Part shown: in pieces, positions 55,422 through 64,000 of the stretch
How the letters are laid out: each line of letters begins with the position of its first letter
Position numbering within the stretch: the stretch's first letter is position 1
Origin: Rothia nasimurium
GTDB taxonomy: Bacteria; Actinomycetota; Actinomycetes; Actinomycetales; Micrococcaceae
NCBI RefSeq assembly: GCF_928392795.1
Contig: NZ_CAKMTJ010000001.1
Location: 124,001 to 188,000, forward strand
Direction of reading: 5' to 3'
DNA length: 64,000 bases
Program-made: the position numbers and the translations under genes
The notes under the pieces: generated by a model
Told to the model about the DNA's origin: nothing
Database searches by the model: none
The model's input: only the letters and a program-made list of their open reading frames with translations

Positions 55422-57335
55422 ATGTCTGAAACTCAGAACACCGCTTCACGGAGCGACCTTCGCAACGTGGCAATCGTGGCTCACGTTGACCACGGCAAGA
55501 CCACCATCGTTGATGCGATGCTCAAGCAGACCAACGCCTTCTCCGCCCACGCTGACGTGGAAGACCGCGTCATGGACTCCGGTGACCTTGAAAAGGAAAA
55601 GGGCATCACCATTTTGGCTAAGAACACCACCGTGTTCTACTCCGGCCCCGCAGCCAAGGGCGAAGAAATTACCATCAACGTTATTGATACCCCCGGTCAC
55701 GCTGACTTCGGTGGTGAGGTTGAGCGCGGCCTGTCTATGGTTGATGGTGTTGTGTTGCTGGTTGACGCTTCAGAGGGCCCCCTGCCCCAGACCCGTTTTG
55801 TGCTGCGTAAGGCCCTAGCTGCTAAGCTGCCCGTTATTCTGGTTGTTAATAAGGTTGACCGCCCCGACGCCCGTATTGACGAAGTTGTTGGCGAGTCTAT
55901 GGACCTGCTTCTGGGTCTGGCGAGCGACCTGGCTGATGAGGTTCCCGATCTCGATATCGATGCTCTGCTGAACGTCCCTGTCGTCTATGCTTCCGGTAAG
56001 GCTGGCGCTGCTTCACTGAACCAGCCTGCCGATGGCGCCCTGCCCGATAACGATGACCTGGAGCCCCTCTTCGAGACCATCCTGGAACATGTTCCTGCCC
56101 CCACCTATGACCCCAACGAGGTGCTGCAGGCTCACGTGACCAACCTTGACTCCTCGCCCTTCCTGGGCCGTCTGGCCCTGCTGCGTATCTTCAACGGCAC
56201 CCTGAAGAAGGGCCAGACCGTTGCCTGGGTACGTCAGGACGGCGAAACCAAGAACGTCCGTATCTCTGAGCTGCTGGCCACCAAGGCCCTGGAGCGCGTT
56301 CCTGCTGAGTCCGCTGGCCCCGGTGAAATTGTCGCTGTTGCCGGTATCGAAGACATCACCATCGGTGAAACCCTCACCGACCCTGAGAACCCCAAGCCCC
56401 TGCCCCTCATTAAGGTCGATGACCCCGCAATCTCCGTTACCATCGGTATCAACACCTCACCGCTGGCCGGTAAGGTCAAGGGCGCTAAGGTTACCGCCCG
56501 CCAGGTGAAGGACCGCCTCGATAAGGAACTTATCGGTAACGTCTCCCTCAAGGTTCTGCCCACCGAGCGTCCGGACGCCTGGGAAGTTCAGGGCCGTGGC
56601 GAACTCGCTCTGGCAATTCTCGTTGAGCAGATGCGCCGCGAAGGCTTTGAGCTGACCGTGGGCAAGCCCCAGGTTGTTACCAAGACCATCGACGGCAAGG
56701 TTCACGAGCCCATGGAGCACATGATTATCGACGTGCCCGAAGAATTCCTGGGTGCCGTCACCCAGCTCATGGCAGCTCGTAAGGGCCGCATGGAAAACAT
56801 GGCCAACAACGGCACTGGCTGGGTCCGCATGGAATTCGCCGTGCCCGCCCGCGGCCTGATTGGCTTCCGCACCAAGTTCCTCACAGAGACCCGCGGTGCC
56901 GGTATCTCATCGTCCTACTCCACCGGCTACGAGCCCTGGGCAGGCGACATCGACTACCGCTCCAACGGCTCCATGATTTCTGACCGCGCCGGCGTCGTCA
57001 CCCCCTACGCCATCATCGGTCTGCAGGAACGTGGCACCATCTTCGTCGAACCCACCTCAGAGGTCTATGAGGGCATGATCATCGGCGAGAACTCACGCGC
57101 CGACGACATGGAAGTTAACATCACCCGCGAAAAGAAGCTGACCAACATGCGCTCAGCTTCAGCAGATAACTTCGAAAACATGACTCCTCCCAAGAAGCTC
57201 ACTCTCGAAGAGTCCCTGGAATGGGCCCGCGAGGACGAGTGCGTGGAAGTCACCCCCGAAGCTATTCGTATTCGCAAGGTTATCCTTGACTCCAATGAGC
57301 GTGTGCGCGAAGCACGCCGTCGCGCCCGCGCCTAA
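55422..57335 (+). CDS. typA: Translational GTPase TypA/BipA
   Basis: 637 residues. G1 AHVDHGKTTIVDAML, G3 DTPGHADFGGEVERGLSMVDG, G4 NKVDRPDARIDEV; EF-G-like domains follow, with the BipA-specific C-terminal domain near the end (VRMEFAVPARGLIGFRTKFL, TPPKKLTLEESLEWAREDECVEVTPE). Ribosome-associated GTPase in stress and 50S assembly. ATG 55422 is the family start; Shine-Dalgarno poor. Confidence 0.97.
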   Translation: MSETQNTASRSDLRNVAIVAHVDHGKTTIVDAMLKQTNAFSAHADVEDRVMDSGDLEKEKGITILAKNTTVFYSGPAAKGEEITINVIDTPGHADFGGEVERGLSMVDGVVLLVDASEGPLPQTRFVLRKALAAKLPVILVVNKVDRPDARIDEVVGESMDLLLGLASDLADEVPDLDIDALLNVPVVYASGKAGAASLNQPADGALPDNDDLEPLFETILEHVPAPTYDPNEVLQAHVTNLDSSPFLGRLALLRIFNGTLKKGQTVAWVRQDGETKNVRISELLATKALERVPAESAGPGEIVAVAGIEDITIGETLTDPENPKPLPLIKVDDPAISVTIGINTSPLAGKVKGAKVTARQVKDRLDKELIGNVSLKVLPTERPDAWEVQGRGELALAILVEQMRREGFELTVGKPQVVTKTIDGKVHEPMEHMIIDVPEEFLGAVTQLMAARKGRMENMANNGTGWVRMEFAVPARGLIGFRTKFLTETRGAGISSSYSTGYEPWAGDIDYRSNGSMISDRAGVVTPYAIIGLQERGTIFVEPTSEVYEGMIIGENSRADDMEVNITREKKLTNMRSASADNFENMTPPKKLTLEESLEWAREDECVEVTPEAIRIRKVILDSNERVREARRRARA

Positions 57336-57359
57336 GGTTACAAAGGCATAGACGCTCTC

Positions 57360-57407
57360 AGGGCCGTGGCCCGTTCTCCTGAACAGGGGAGCGGGCCACG
57401 GCCCTTT
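57360..57407 (+). terminator. Terminator of typA
   Basis: AGGGCCGTGGCCCG (57360-57373) pairs with CGGGCCACGGCCCT (57392-57405), with inner CTCCT/AGGGGAG pairing. Confidence 0.88.
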
Positions 57408-57466
57408 AGCATAGGTGCTACCAGACAGCGCGCGGACGCGGGAGCCCGTCTGGGTGCATGGGGCGG

Positions 57467-59044
57467 TTAGCGGAGGCGGCGGGTGCCTTCGCGCTCGCTC
57501 CAGGTGAAGTGAGCGCCGGAGCTCAGCCGCAGGTGCATGCGCCCATCGGCCTCCCGCCGTTCGTCGTGGGTGGGAAACCCTAGTGCCTGATAGTAACCGG
57601 CTGCCTTCCAGGCATCGTGCAGGGCGCCGTACCGAACCACCTGCTGGGTGCCAAATTCAGGGGTCCAGTAGAGGCTCATATTCTTTTCGAAATGGACTAC
57701 AGCTCCCCGGCCCAGACCTGTTTCATCGGAGACGGGGAAGCCATAAACCTGGGTATTCTGGCCCCAGCGCCAGTGAATGGCCCCGCGTCCGTTGAGAGCA
57801 TAGGTGCCGGTGCTGGGTGACCAATATACCGCCGTGGTGTAGCCGTTGGGAGTGCGGAACCACTGCTGGGCACCGTAGCTGAAGCTGGCGTCCTCACTGA
57901 TGGGGAAGCCCCAGCCTCGTTCAAAACCGGTAGCCGCAAACCGGGAACCGATAGCCCCGGCCCAGAAAATACCGTGCGCCCCGGTGCTGGGGTGCCAGTA
58001 GACGTGCCGGTGGTTCTCAAATCCCTGGGCTACCCCGCCTAGCTGGACCGGGTATTCATTGGTACGAGGAGCCCACAGGCTGCGGTAGTTGCTCTGGTAG
58101 TAGCCGCCAATTGCCCCGTAGAGCTGGTAGAGACCTGCCGGGCGTGAAGTGCCCTGGGGTAGGTAGCGGGGGTTGAGGGCTAGGAAGCTGAGCTGGCTTT
58201 CCGTACCGTTAAAGAGGTTGGAATCCCCGTCAAAGGGGCCCTTATCGCTGTACTGCCAGATGTCATAGCCGCTATAGCCGGTAGGCATGGGGCCGACCGT
58301 GGCGGTATAGCGGGCGAGGTGCAGGGGCATGTAGGAGAGTTCAGAAATATTGCCCAGGCACTGGTTGACCCAGGAGGTCGCCGTGTACAAGATCGGGTAA
58401 CGCCCGGTCAGCTGCCGGTAGGTGGTCGCAAAATCGTGGGCCCAGGCTCGCAGCTGGGCCGGGGTCATGTCGTAGCAGGTGTTGCCAAATTGCGGGTAGG
58501 GGTTGAACTCAAGGTCAAGAATGCCAGGCAGGGTGCCGCCGTCCTGAACCCAGGGCTGGCTATTGGCCACGAAATAGCGGGCCTGCTCGGCCCCTGAACT
58601 GTCGGAGGGAATCGCAAAATGGTACGACCCCCGCAGCATGCCCGCCGCGCGGGCACCGGCATACTGCTCCTGGTAGCGGGGTGAAACATACCAGTTACTC
58701 TCGGTTGCCTTCACAAAAGCAAAACGCGCCCCCAGCTGATAGTTGCGGGCCCAATCGACAGACGGCTGCCAGCTGGAAACGTCCATGCCCGGCACCCCGG
58801 ATAAGGACGCCAGGGCCGGGACTGGTTGCTCGGCAGCTAGAGCTGCGCCCTGCTGGAAGGAGGCACCTGCCTCATCTGAGACAAACCCAGCCCCCATACG
58901 GGCCTGGCCGGGCTCCACCTGGCCTACCTGACTGCCTGCTGTGGCAGCTGGGGTGACTTCCTGGGCGGACGCCACCGCCCCCGTCAGCCCCAGAGCCAGA
59001 GCGGACGCCAGCACGCCCGTCCGCAACCATCGCTTTGTCCTCAT
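57467..59044 (-). CDS. Secreted GH25 muramidase with LGFP repeats
   Basis: 525 residues. Signal peptide (RTGVLASALALGLTGAVASAQ), an Ala-rich spacer, then a GH25 lysozyme domain (~85-280): PGMDVSSWQPSVDW with a catalytic-site Asp, FAFVKATESNWYVSPRY, and LDLEFNPY with the catalytic acid pair. The C-terminus carries ~4 LGFP-type units (AIGSRFAATGFERGWGFPISED, AIHWRWGQNTQVYGFPVSDE, ALHDAWKAAGYYQALGFPT), which bind the arabinogalactan/peptidoglycan-type wall. Cleaves N-acetylmuramic linkages during wall turnover. ATG 59044 with GAGGAGG 6 nt upstream. A GTGAGC-CAAC-GCTCAC dyad lies at 59103-59118. Confidence 0.92.
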   Translation of the reverse strand: MRTKRWLRTGVLASALALGLTGAVASAQEVTPAATAGSQVGQVEPGQARMGAGFVSDEAGASFQQGAALAAEQPVPALASLSGVPGMDVSSWQPSVDWARNYQLGARFAFVKATESNWYVSPRYQEQYAGARAAGMLRGSYHFAIPSDSSGAEQARYFVANSQPWVQDGGTLPGILDLEFNPYPQFGNTCYDMTPAQLRAWAHDFATTYRQLTGRYPILYTATSWVNQCLGNISELSYMPLHLARYTATVGPMPTGYSGYDIWQYSDKGPFDGDSNLFNGTESQLSFLALNPRYLPQGTSRPAGLYQLYGAIGGYYQSNYRSLWAPRTNEYPVQLGGVAQGFENHRHVYWHPSTGAHGIFWAGAIGSRFAATGFERGWGFPISEDASFSYGAQQWFRTPNGYTTAVYWSPSTGTYALNGRGAIHWRWGQNTQVYGFPVSDETGLGRGAVVHFEKNMSLYWTPEFGTQQVVRYGALHDAWKAAGYYQALGFPTHDERREADGRMHLRLSSGAHFTWSEREGTRRLR

Positions 59045-59212
59045 AAAGGCCTCCTCGCCTCTCATCTCACTGGCATAGTTTTGCCGTACTTGTCCCCATA
59101 AATGTGAGCCAACGCTCACCATCATAAAACAGAAGACCAAACCCAGCTAGAGCCCAGTAACTAAAGCTAAAATTGCTAGGAACCAAACAGCACCCAGCAG
59201 AAAACCGCCACC

Positions 59213-60511
59213 ATGGAACTCGACGCCCAGCCCCACTACCCGGTCGCCGGTGAAGTCATCACCGACAGCGCCACCTTCAGCCTGATACCCGACGGCCTCA
59301 AACCCAAAGACGCCACCGTCCTCTTCGTCCATGCCCACCCCGACGACGAAGCCTCATCCACCGGCGCCACCATTGGTGCCCTCACCGCCGCCGGCGTCAC
59401 CGTCCACCTGCTCACTATGACCCGCGGCGAAATGGGCGAAGTGATTGACCCCGCCCTGCGCCACCTCGAAGCAACCCACCCCGCGAACACCGACCGGGGC
59501 CATGCCCTGGGCGAGTACCGCACCGGGGAACTCAAGGCCTCCCTCAAAGCCCTCGGTATCCGCCACCACCTCTACCTGGGCGAAGGGGCCAGCTACCTGC
59601 CCGGCGAGCGCACCAGCTACCGTGACTCCGGCATGACCTGGGGGTCGGACGGACGTGCTATCGCCAACCCCGCAGCAGCCGACGATTGCCTCACCCGCCT
59701 GCCCCTCAAGCCCCAGGCAGACGCTATCGCCAGTGCTATCCGCGAGATCCGGCCGGACGTCGTCGTCACCTACGACGCGGACGGCGGCTACGGGCACCCC
59801 GACCACAAACGCACCTACGAAGCTACTCTAGCGGCCGTCCGATCCCTGGAGGGAACCCCCTCAGCCCCCACCGCCCTCTGGGGCATCGAGGGCGACCCCA
59901 ACCCGCACGATACCCGCCAGCAAGCCGTCATCATGGGCAGCATCGACCACAAGCGTGAGGCCATGCGGGCCCACGCCACCCAAATCGTCATCACCAGCGA
60001 TACCACCTTCGAATACTCAAACGGGGTCTCCCAGCCCATCAACCCCACCGAAACCTACCGCCTACTCTGGGGTACTGCCCAAGCAGGAACCCCAGCGGAC
60101 GCTGCCCCCGAAGAGAGCGTCGAAGCTCCCGGCCCTATCAACTCGGCCATTACCGCCGTCGCCCTCGGCCTAATCGCGGGTTTTGCCGGAACCATGTACC
60201 ACGCCCATATCTGGTACCCCACCAGCACCCTCTGGGTACCCTGGGGTGCTGCCCTCGGCCTGCTCACGGTCTACTTCGCGGCGACCTGGGCAGCAATCCA
60301 CACCGAAAAGAACTGGGCCGCGGCCGTCGTCGGAGCCACCGCCTTTATACTCATTGGTATCTTCGCCTTCGCCAAAGGCACCTCAATGCTGGTCTACATC
60401 AACCCCATCAACCCCGTGGGAACCGCCGGAACCATCTGGGCACTAGGCTCCCTGGCCGCCGCAACCTTCGGCATGATAAGCGCTACCAGGTACCGCCGCA
60501 ACAAAACTTAA
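59213..60511 (+). CDS. mshB: MshB-type PIG-L deacetylase fused to a membrane domain
   Basis: 432 residues. The N-terminal PIG-L/LmbE domain has zinc motif VHAHPDDEASSTG and GHPDHKRTYEAT. Gaps and length match MshB, which deacetylates GlcNAc-inositol in mycothiol synthesis. Residues ~315-425 add four hydrophobic helices not found in classical ~300-residue MshB, anchoring the enzyme. ATG 59213. Upstream, TAAAAT (59168-59173) may be a -10. Functional assignment to mycothiol is inferred from actinobacterial context. Confidence 0.82.
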   Translation: MELDAQPHYPVAGEVITDSATFSLIPDGLKPKDATVLFVHAHPDDEASSTGATIGALTAAGVTVHLLTMTRGEMGEVIDPALRHLEATHPANTDRGHALGEYRTGELKASLKALGIRHHLYLGEGASYLPGERTSYRDSGMTWGSDGRAIANPAAADDCLTRLPLKPQADAIASAIREIRPDVVVTYDADGGYGHPDHKRTYEATLAAVRSLEGTPSAPTALWGIEGDPNPHDTRQQAVIMGSIDHKREAMRAHATQIVITSDTTFEYSNGVSQPINPTETYRLLWGTAQAGTPADAAPEESVEAPGPINSAITAVALGLIAGFAGTMYHAHIWYPTSTLWVPWGAALGLLTVYFAATWAAIHTEKNWAAAVVGATAFILIGIFAFAKGTSMLVYINPINPVGTAGTIWALGSLAAATFGMISATRYRRNKT

Positions 60512-60632
60512 CCCGGCTCAACAAGCTATCTCATCCATCACAAAAATCTGCCCCCACACCGGTGACCAGATACACTAGAGCACAGTTAACCAACACACCA
60601 CGCACCGGTGCGTCACCACCAGAAAGGCACCC

Positions 60633-60956
60633 ATGACCTACATCATCGCCCAGCCCTGCGTCGACGTAAAAGACCGCGCCTGCGTCGAAGAATGCCCCGT
60701 CGACTGCATCTACGAAGGCGAACGCTCCCTCTACATCCACCCCGACGAATGCGTCGACTGCGGTGCCTGCGAGCCCGTCTGCCCCGTAGAAGCTATCTAC
60801 TACGAAGACGACGTACCCGAAGAATGGGAAGACTACACCGCCGCTAACGCCGACTTCTTCGACGACCTCGGCTCACCCGGTGGCGCAGCCCGCCTGGGCG
60901 TCATCGCCAAGGACGCCCCCATGATTGCGGCCCTGCCCCCGCAGAACCAGGACTAA
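60633..60956 (+). CDS. fdxA: 7Fe ferredoxin
   Basis: 107 residues; one [3Fe-4S] and one [4Fe-4S] cluster: CVDVKDRACVEECPVDC, then CVDCGACEPVCPVEAI. The C-terminal helix DYTAANADFFDDLGSPGGAARLG is typical of FdxA. Electron carrier in the cytosol. ATG 60633 with AGAAAGG upstream. Followed by a terminator and dapC, a conserved actinobacterial neighbour pair. Confidence 0.96.
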   Translation: MTYIIAQPCVDVKDRACVEECPVDCIYEGERSLYIHPDECVDCGACEPVCPVEAIYYEDDVPEEWEDYTAANADFFDDLGSPGGAARLGVIAKDAPMIAALPPQNQD

Positions 60957-60974
60957 GACACCTAGACACGGTTC

Positions 60975-61010
60975 AAGGAGCGAGTATCTTGTGAGATACT
61001 CGCTCCTTTA
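60975..61010 (+). terminator. Terminator of fdxA
   Basis: AAGGAGCGAGTATCT / AGATACTCGCTCCTT around TGTG, then TAGTTTT. Confidence 0.9.
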
Positions 61011-61066
61011 GTTTTATGCGAAGGCTTACACTAGAAAACAAACATATTCACAAGAGAAAGCAGACC

Positions 61067-62197
61067 ATGCGCGAATTTGGCCTCGACCTGCCCGACTACC
61101 CCTGGGACACCATGGCCCCCTACCGGGCTACCGCTGAAGCCCACCCCGAGGGGCTCATTAACCTTTCTATTGGAACCCCGGTTGACCCTACCCCCTCAGT
61201 TATCCGTGATGCCCTGGCCGGTGCCACCGACGCCCACGGCTACCCCACGACCCACGGTACCCTCACCCTGCGTCAGGCTATCGTTGACTGGTTCGACCGC
61301 CGCCGCGGCGTGCCCGGCCTAACCACCGACCAAGTCATGCCCACCATCGGCTCAAAGGAGCTTGTTGCCTGGCTGCCCTTCCTGCTGGGCCTGGGGGAGG
61401 GGGATGTGGTCGTCCGCCCCACCGTTGCCTACCCTACTTATGACATCGGTGCCCAGCTCGCCGGTGCAACCCCCGTGGCCGCTGACTCCCTGGACGAGCT
61501 CGATGAGGCGACCCGTGCCCGCGTCCGCCTGGTATGGATCAACTCGCCGGCCAACCCCACCGGCATCGTGCGCGATGTGGATGAGCTGAAAAAGATAGTG
61601 GAGGACGCCCGCGCCCTGGGTGCCGTGGTTGCCTCCGACGAGTGCTACGCAGAACTGGGTTGGGGAGAATGGGACGCTACCCGCGGCGGGAAGCCGGTGC
61701 CCTCCGTCCTGGACCCCCGCGTCTGCGGCGAGAACCAGGACCTGGTGCTGGCAGCCTACTCTCTTTCTAAGCAGTCCAACTTTGCTGGCTACCGCGGCGC
61801 TTTTATCGCGGGAGACGCTGCGATTATGGCCAACCTGGTTAACTCCCGTAAGCACGCGGGCATGATTGTGCCCGCTCCCGTGCAGGTTGCCATGACCGCA
61901 GCGCTCTCAGATGACGCGCACGTTGAGGCCCAGAAAGACCTTTACCGGGCCCGCCGTGAGACCCTACTGCCCGCGCTGGAACGCTTTGGCCTGACCGTCG
62001 AGCACTCCGAGGCAGGGCTCTACCTGTGGGCTACAGCAGGCGAAGATACCTGGGCTACCGTCCAGCGCTTTGCAGACAAGGGTATCGTGATTGGCCCCGG
62101 CGTTTTCTACGGAACCGCAGGTGAGGGCTATGTGCGCATTGCCCTGACCGGTTCGGACGACGACATTTCCCGTGCCGCTGCCCGACTGTCAGAGTAA
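61067..62197 (+). CDS. dapC: Succinyldiaminopimelate aminotransferase
   Basis: 376 residues, fold-type I PLP enzyme (DapC/AspC-like) of the lysine/DAP pathway. INLSIGTPVDPTPSVIRDAL, IGSKELVAWLPFLL, WINSPANPTGIV, DECYAELGW and PLP-lysine SLSKQSNFAGYRGAF. ATG 61067 (MREFGLDLPDYPWD) is the family start. fdxA-dapC synteny supports the role. Confidence 0.9.
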   Translation: MREFGLDLPDYPWDTMAPYRATAEAHPEGLINLSIGTPVDPTPSVIRDALAGATDAHGYPTTHGTLTLRQAIVDWFDRRRGVPGLTTDQVMPTIGSKELVAWLPFLLGLGEGDVVVRPTVAYPTYDIGAQLAGATPVAADSLDELDEATRARVRLVWINSPANPTGIVRDVDELKKIVEDARALGAVVASDECYAELGWGEWDATRGGKPVPSVLDPRVCGENQDLVLAAYSLSKQSNFAGYRGAFIAGDAAIMANLVNSRKHAGMIVPAPVQVAMTAALSDDAHVEAQKDLYRARRETLLPALERFGLTVEHSEAGLYLWATAGEDTWATVQRFADKGIVIGPGVFYGTAGEGYVRIALTGSDDDISRAAARLSE

Positions 62198-62254
62198 AGC
62201 AAAACTGTTAATGTCAAATAAGCTCAGCTAAAGAACGTAATGTAGCTTCTGAAC

Positions 62255-62268
62255 TCACATCAATGTGA
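62255..62268. promoter_or_regulatory. Candidate operator TCACATCAATGTGA
   Basis: Dyad TCACA-N4-TGTGA ~156 nt before gltA, shared in form with the dyad before the SdaC-type permease. The half-sites point the opposite way to CRP/GlxR sites. Confidence 0.35.
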
Positions 62269-62311
62269 CCCTGCGCATCATTCTGCTGTAATGTAGACCA
62301 TAGATGACGTG

Positions 62312-62398
62312 CGTACGTGCACGGTGCGGCCTTCCACCACCCCGCGAAAGCCGCACTGTCCTTTTTTAGAATCCCACTTCATCACACAGCACGTACGT
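62312..62398 (+). promoter_or_regulatory. Structured leader/terminator upstream of gltA
   Basis: GTGCGGC (62324-62330) pairs with GCCGCAC (62350-62356), followed by CTTTTTT: an intrinsic terminator for dapC or an attenuator for gltA. A 9-bp long-range dyad CGTACGTGC / GCACGTACG (62312-62320, 62390-62398) encloses it. Confidence 0.6.
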
Positions 62399-62423
62399 TG
62401 CCTCGTATGACAGGAGGAACACA

Positions 62424-63704
62424 ATGACTGAGAACAAAGCGCTGCTGAGCTATGACGGCAAAGAACTGCCCCTGCCCGCAGTAGAAGCAACCGAAGGTAA
62501 CGGTGCCTTCGAAGTTGCAGGCATGCTCAAAGAAACCGGCAAGGTAGCCTACGACCCGGGCTTCATGAACACCGCAAACGCAAAGTCAGCTATCACCTAC
62601 ATTGACGGTGATGCCGGCATCCTGCGTTACCGTGGCTACCCCATCGAAGAACTGGCAGAAAAATCCAGCTTCATCGAAACCGCCTACCTGCTCATCTACG
62701 GGGAACTGCCCACCCCCGCCCAGCTCGAAGACTTCGACCAGATGATTCGCCGCCACACCATGGTGCACGAAGACTTCAAATTCTTCTTCCGCGGCTTCCC
62801 CCGCGACGCCCACCCCATGGCCGTCCTCGCCTCCAGCGTCTCAGCCATGTCGACCTTCTACTCAGACTCCCTGGACCCCTTCGACCCCCGCCAGGTAGAA
62901 ATCTCAACATACCGTCTGCTGTCTAAGGTGCCTACCCTGGCAGCCTACGCCTACAAGAAGTCCAAGGGCGAGCCCTCCATCTACCCCAAGAACGAGCTCA
63001 ACTACACCGAGAACTTCCTGCGCATGTGCTTCGGCTTCCCCACCGAGGAATACGAGGTCAACCCCCTGCACGCCAAGGCTCTCGATCTGCTGCTGCTCCT
63101 GCACGCAGACCACGAGCAGAACTGCTCCACCTCCACCGTGCGACTGGTCGGCTCCTCAAACGCCAACATGTTCGCCTCCGTCTCAGCCGGCATCAACGCC
63201 CTCTACGGCCCCCTGCACGGCGGCGCTAACGAGGCAGTGCTCAAGATGCTCAACCAGATTCAGAAGGACGGCATCAGCCCCGAAGACTTCATGGAGAAGG
63301 TCAAGAACAAGGAAGACGGCGTCCGCCTCATGGGCTTCGGCCACCGCGTCTACAAGAACTACGACCCCCGCGCTCGTATCGTCAAGAAGACCGCAGACGA
63401 AATCCTCGAATCCATCGGTGGCAACAACGAACTGCTCGATATTGCCAAGCGTCTCGAAGAGAAGGCCCTCAACGACGACTACTTCATCGAACGTAAGCTC
63501 TACCCCAACGTAGACTTCTACACAGGCCTCATCTACAAGGCCATGGGCTTCCCCGAGCACATGTTCACCGTCCTCTTCGCCCTGGGCCGCCTCCCCGGCT
63601 GGATCGCCCAGTGGACCGAAGGCATCCAGGACCCCGACCGCAAGATCGGTCGCCCCCGCCAGGTCTACATCGGTGAGAACGAGCGCCACTACCCCGAGCG
63701 CTAA
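62424..63704 (+). CDS. gltA: Citrate synthase
   Basis: 426 residues, type II citrate synthase; condenses oxaloacetate and acetyl-CoA. Active-site segments: [15 protein letters not shown] (His), [21 protein letters not shown] (His and Arg) and [14 protein letters not shown] (Asp). ATG 62424 with AGGAGGA 6 nt upstream. Structured leader upstream. Confidence 0.97.
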   Translation: MTENKALLSYDGKELPLPAVEATEGNGAFEVAGMLKETGKVAYDPGFMNTANAKSAITYIDGDAGILRYRGYPIEELAEKSSFIETAYLLIYGELPTPAQLEDFDQMIRRHTMVHEDFKFFFRGFPRDAHPMAVLASSVSAMSTFYSDSLDPFDPRQVEISTYRLLSKVPTLAAYAYKKSKGEPSIYPKNELNYTENFLRMCFGFPTEEYEVNPLHAKALDLLLLLHADHEQNCSTSTVRLVGSSNANMFASVSAGINALYGPLHGGANEAVLKMLNQIQKDGISPEDFMEKVKNKEDGVRLMGFGHRVYKNYDPRARIVKKTADEILESIGGNNELLDIAKRLEEKALNDDYFIERKLYPNVDFYTGLIYKAMGFPEHMFTVLFALGRLPGWIAQWTEGIQDPDRKIGRPRQVYIGENERHYPER

Positions 63705-63727
63705 ACCAGCCACATTGCCAACAACTA

Positions 63728-63773
63728 AGCCCCGGCGTCCTTTACCTCTAGAAGAGGTGAGGACGCCGGGGCT
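63728..63773. terminator. Bidirectional terminator between gltA and galE
   Basis: AGCCCCGGCGTCC (63728-63740) pairs with GGACGCCGGGGCT (63761-63773); inner CCTCT-AGA-AGAGG. Confidence 0.9.
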
Positions 63774-63792
63774 CGGCTTTAGGGGCTATTTG

Positions 63793-64000
63793 CTACGCTT
63801 CGTAGCCCTGGGGGTTATTCTTCTGCCAGTTCCAGTGGTCACGCACCATAGTGTCGATATCGCGGGTAGCAGACCAGCCCAAATCGGCCAGGGCGGCAGC
63901 CGGGTCAGCATAGGAGACGGCTACGTCACCGGGGCGACGGTCAACAATCTTGTAGGGCAGCTCCTTACCAGCAGCCTTCTCAAAAGCGTGCAGTACCTCA
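63793..64000 (-). CDS. galE: UDP-glucose 4-epimerase C-terminus (5' end beyond window)
   Basis: About 69 residues of the C-terminal end: VLHAFEKAAGKELPYKIVDRRPGDVAVSYADPAAALADLGWSATRDIDTMVRDHWNWQKNNPQGYEA (split here by reading; standard GalE ending with RRPGD...SYAD...LGW). Interconverts UDP-glucose and UDP-galactose. The start lies outside the window. Convergent with gltA. Confidence 0.9.
   Translation of the reverse strand, partial: EVLHAFEKAAGKELPYKIVDRRPGDVAVSYADPAAALADLGWSATRDIDTMVRDHWNWQKNNPQGYEA

Noticed and set aside
62255-62268. GlxR/CRP binding site before gltA
   Set aside because: Half-sites are TCACA..TGTGA, the reverse arrangement of TGTGA-N6-TCACA.

Overview
The window reads as part of the chromosome of a high-GC Gram-positive bacterium (Actinomycetota), most likely of the family Micrococcaceae and Rothia-like. 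The reasons are: a mycothiol-type deacetylase (MshB), monomeric NADP-isocitrate dehydrogenase, a 7Fe ferredoxin (FdxA) next to the DapC aminotransferase, a surface protein with an LAKTG sorting motif, many GTG/TTG starts, several genes that look leaderless, and a GC-rich third-codon bias. No sequence search could be run, so the genus is an inference. I see no rRNA or tRNA gene and no CRISPR array.

Layout. 1-2.9 kb: a cut-off alpha-glucoside-type PTS EIICB, an RpiR/MurR regulator behind a long inverted repeat, and a small membrane protein. 3-8 kb: a 1310-residue helicase-like protein whose catalytic motifs are degenerate, a small basic protein, an FmdB-type zinc ribbon protein and 5-formyl-THF cyclo-ligase. 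8-15 kb: galU, a probable SepX/GLPR-type division membrane protein, a CYTH-CHAD protein, a DedA-like protein, an HTH-less LysR-type protein and an MscS channel. 15-26 kb: Nudix, OpuAC-like lipoprotein, alanine-type aminotransferase, xseA-xseB, ispH, a SdaC-type transporter, an SMR pump, a double GNAT protein and ychF. 26-39 kb: a small insertion at the 3' end of ychF, a YtxH-like protein, PhnA/YjdM, an MFS carrier, a lipoprotein, a UvrA-like ABC protein followed by two overlapping TetR genes, tpx, azlCD, OsmC, a LysP-type permease and tdk.

39.1-42.8 kb is the clearest foreign block. A complete 903-bp IS5-type insertion sequence sits exactly on the tdk stop codon. It is followed by an AT-rich two-gene operon (ABC-type AAA ATPase plus DUF4435/TOPRIM-like protein) that matches the PARIS anti-phage system (AriA-AriB). 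Normal composition returns at icd. 45-64 kb: Nudix, S9 peptidase, a repeat-rich sortase-anchored surface protein, a truncated DUF805 protein, pcp, pgi, a BCCT osmolyte transporter, typA, a GH25 muramidase with LGFP repeats, mshB fused to a membrane domain, fdxA-dapC, gltA and the 3' end of galE.

The observation I find most novel is a family of intergenic two-stem elements (five full copies and one partial). Two unpaired blocks are conserved in sequence, while the stems around them differ from copy to copy but stay complementary. One copy is packaged between terminal repeats matching those of the IS5-type element, as in a MITE. A second unusual feature is the duplicated 3' end of ychF, which flanks a nucleotidyltransferase antitoxin gene and a relic of its HEPN partner.
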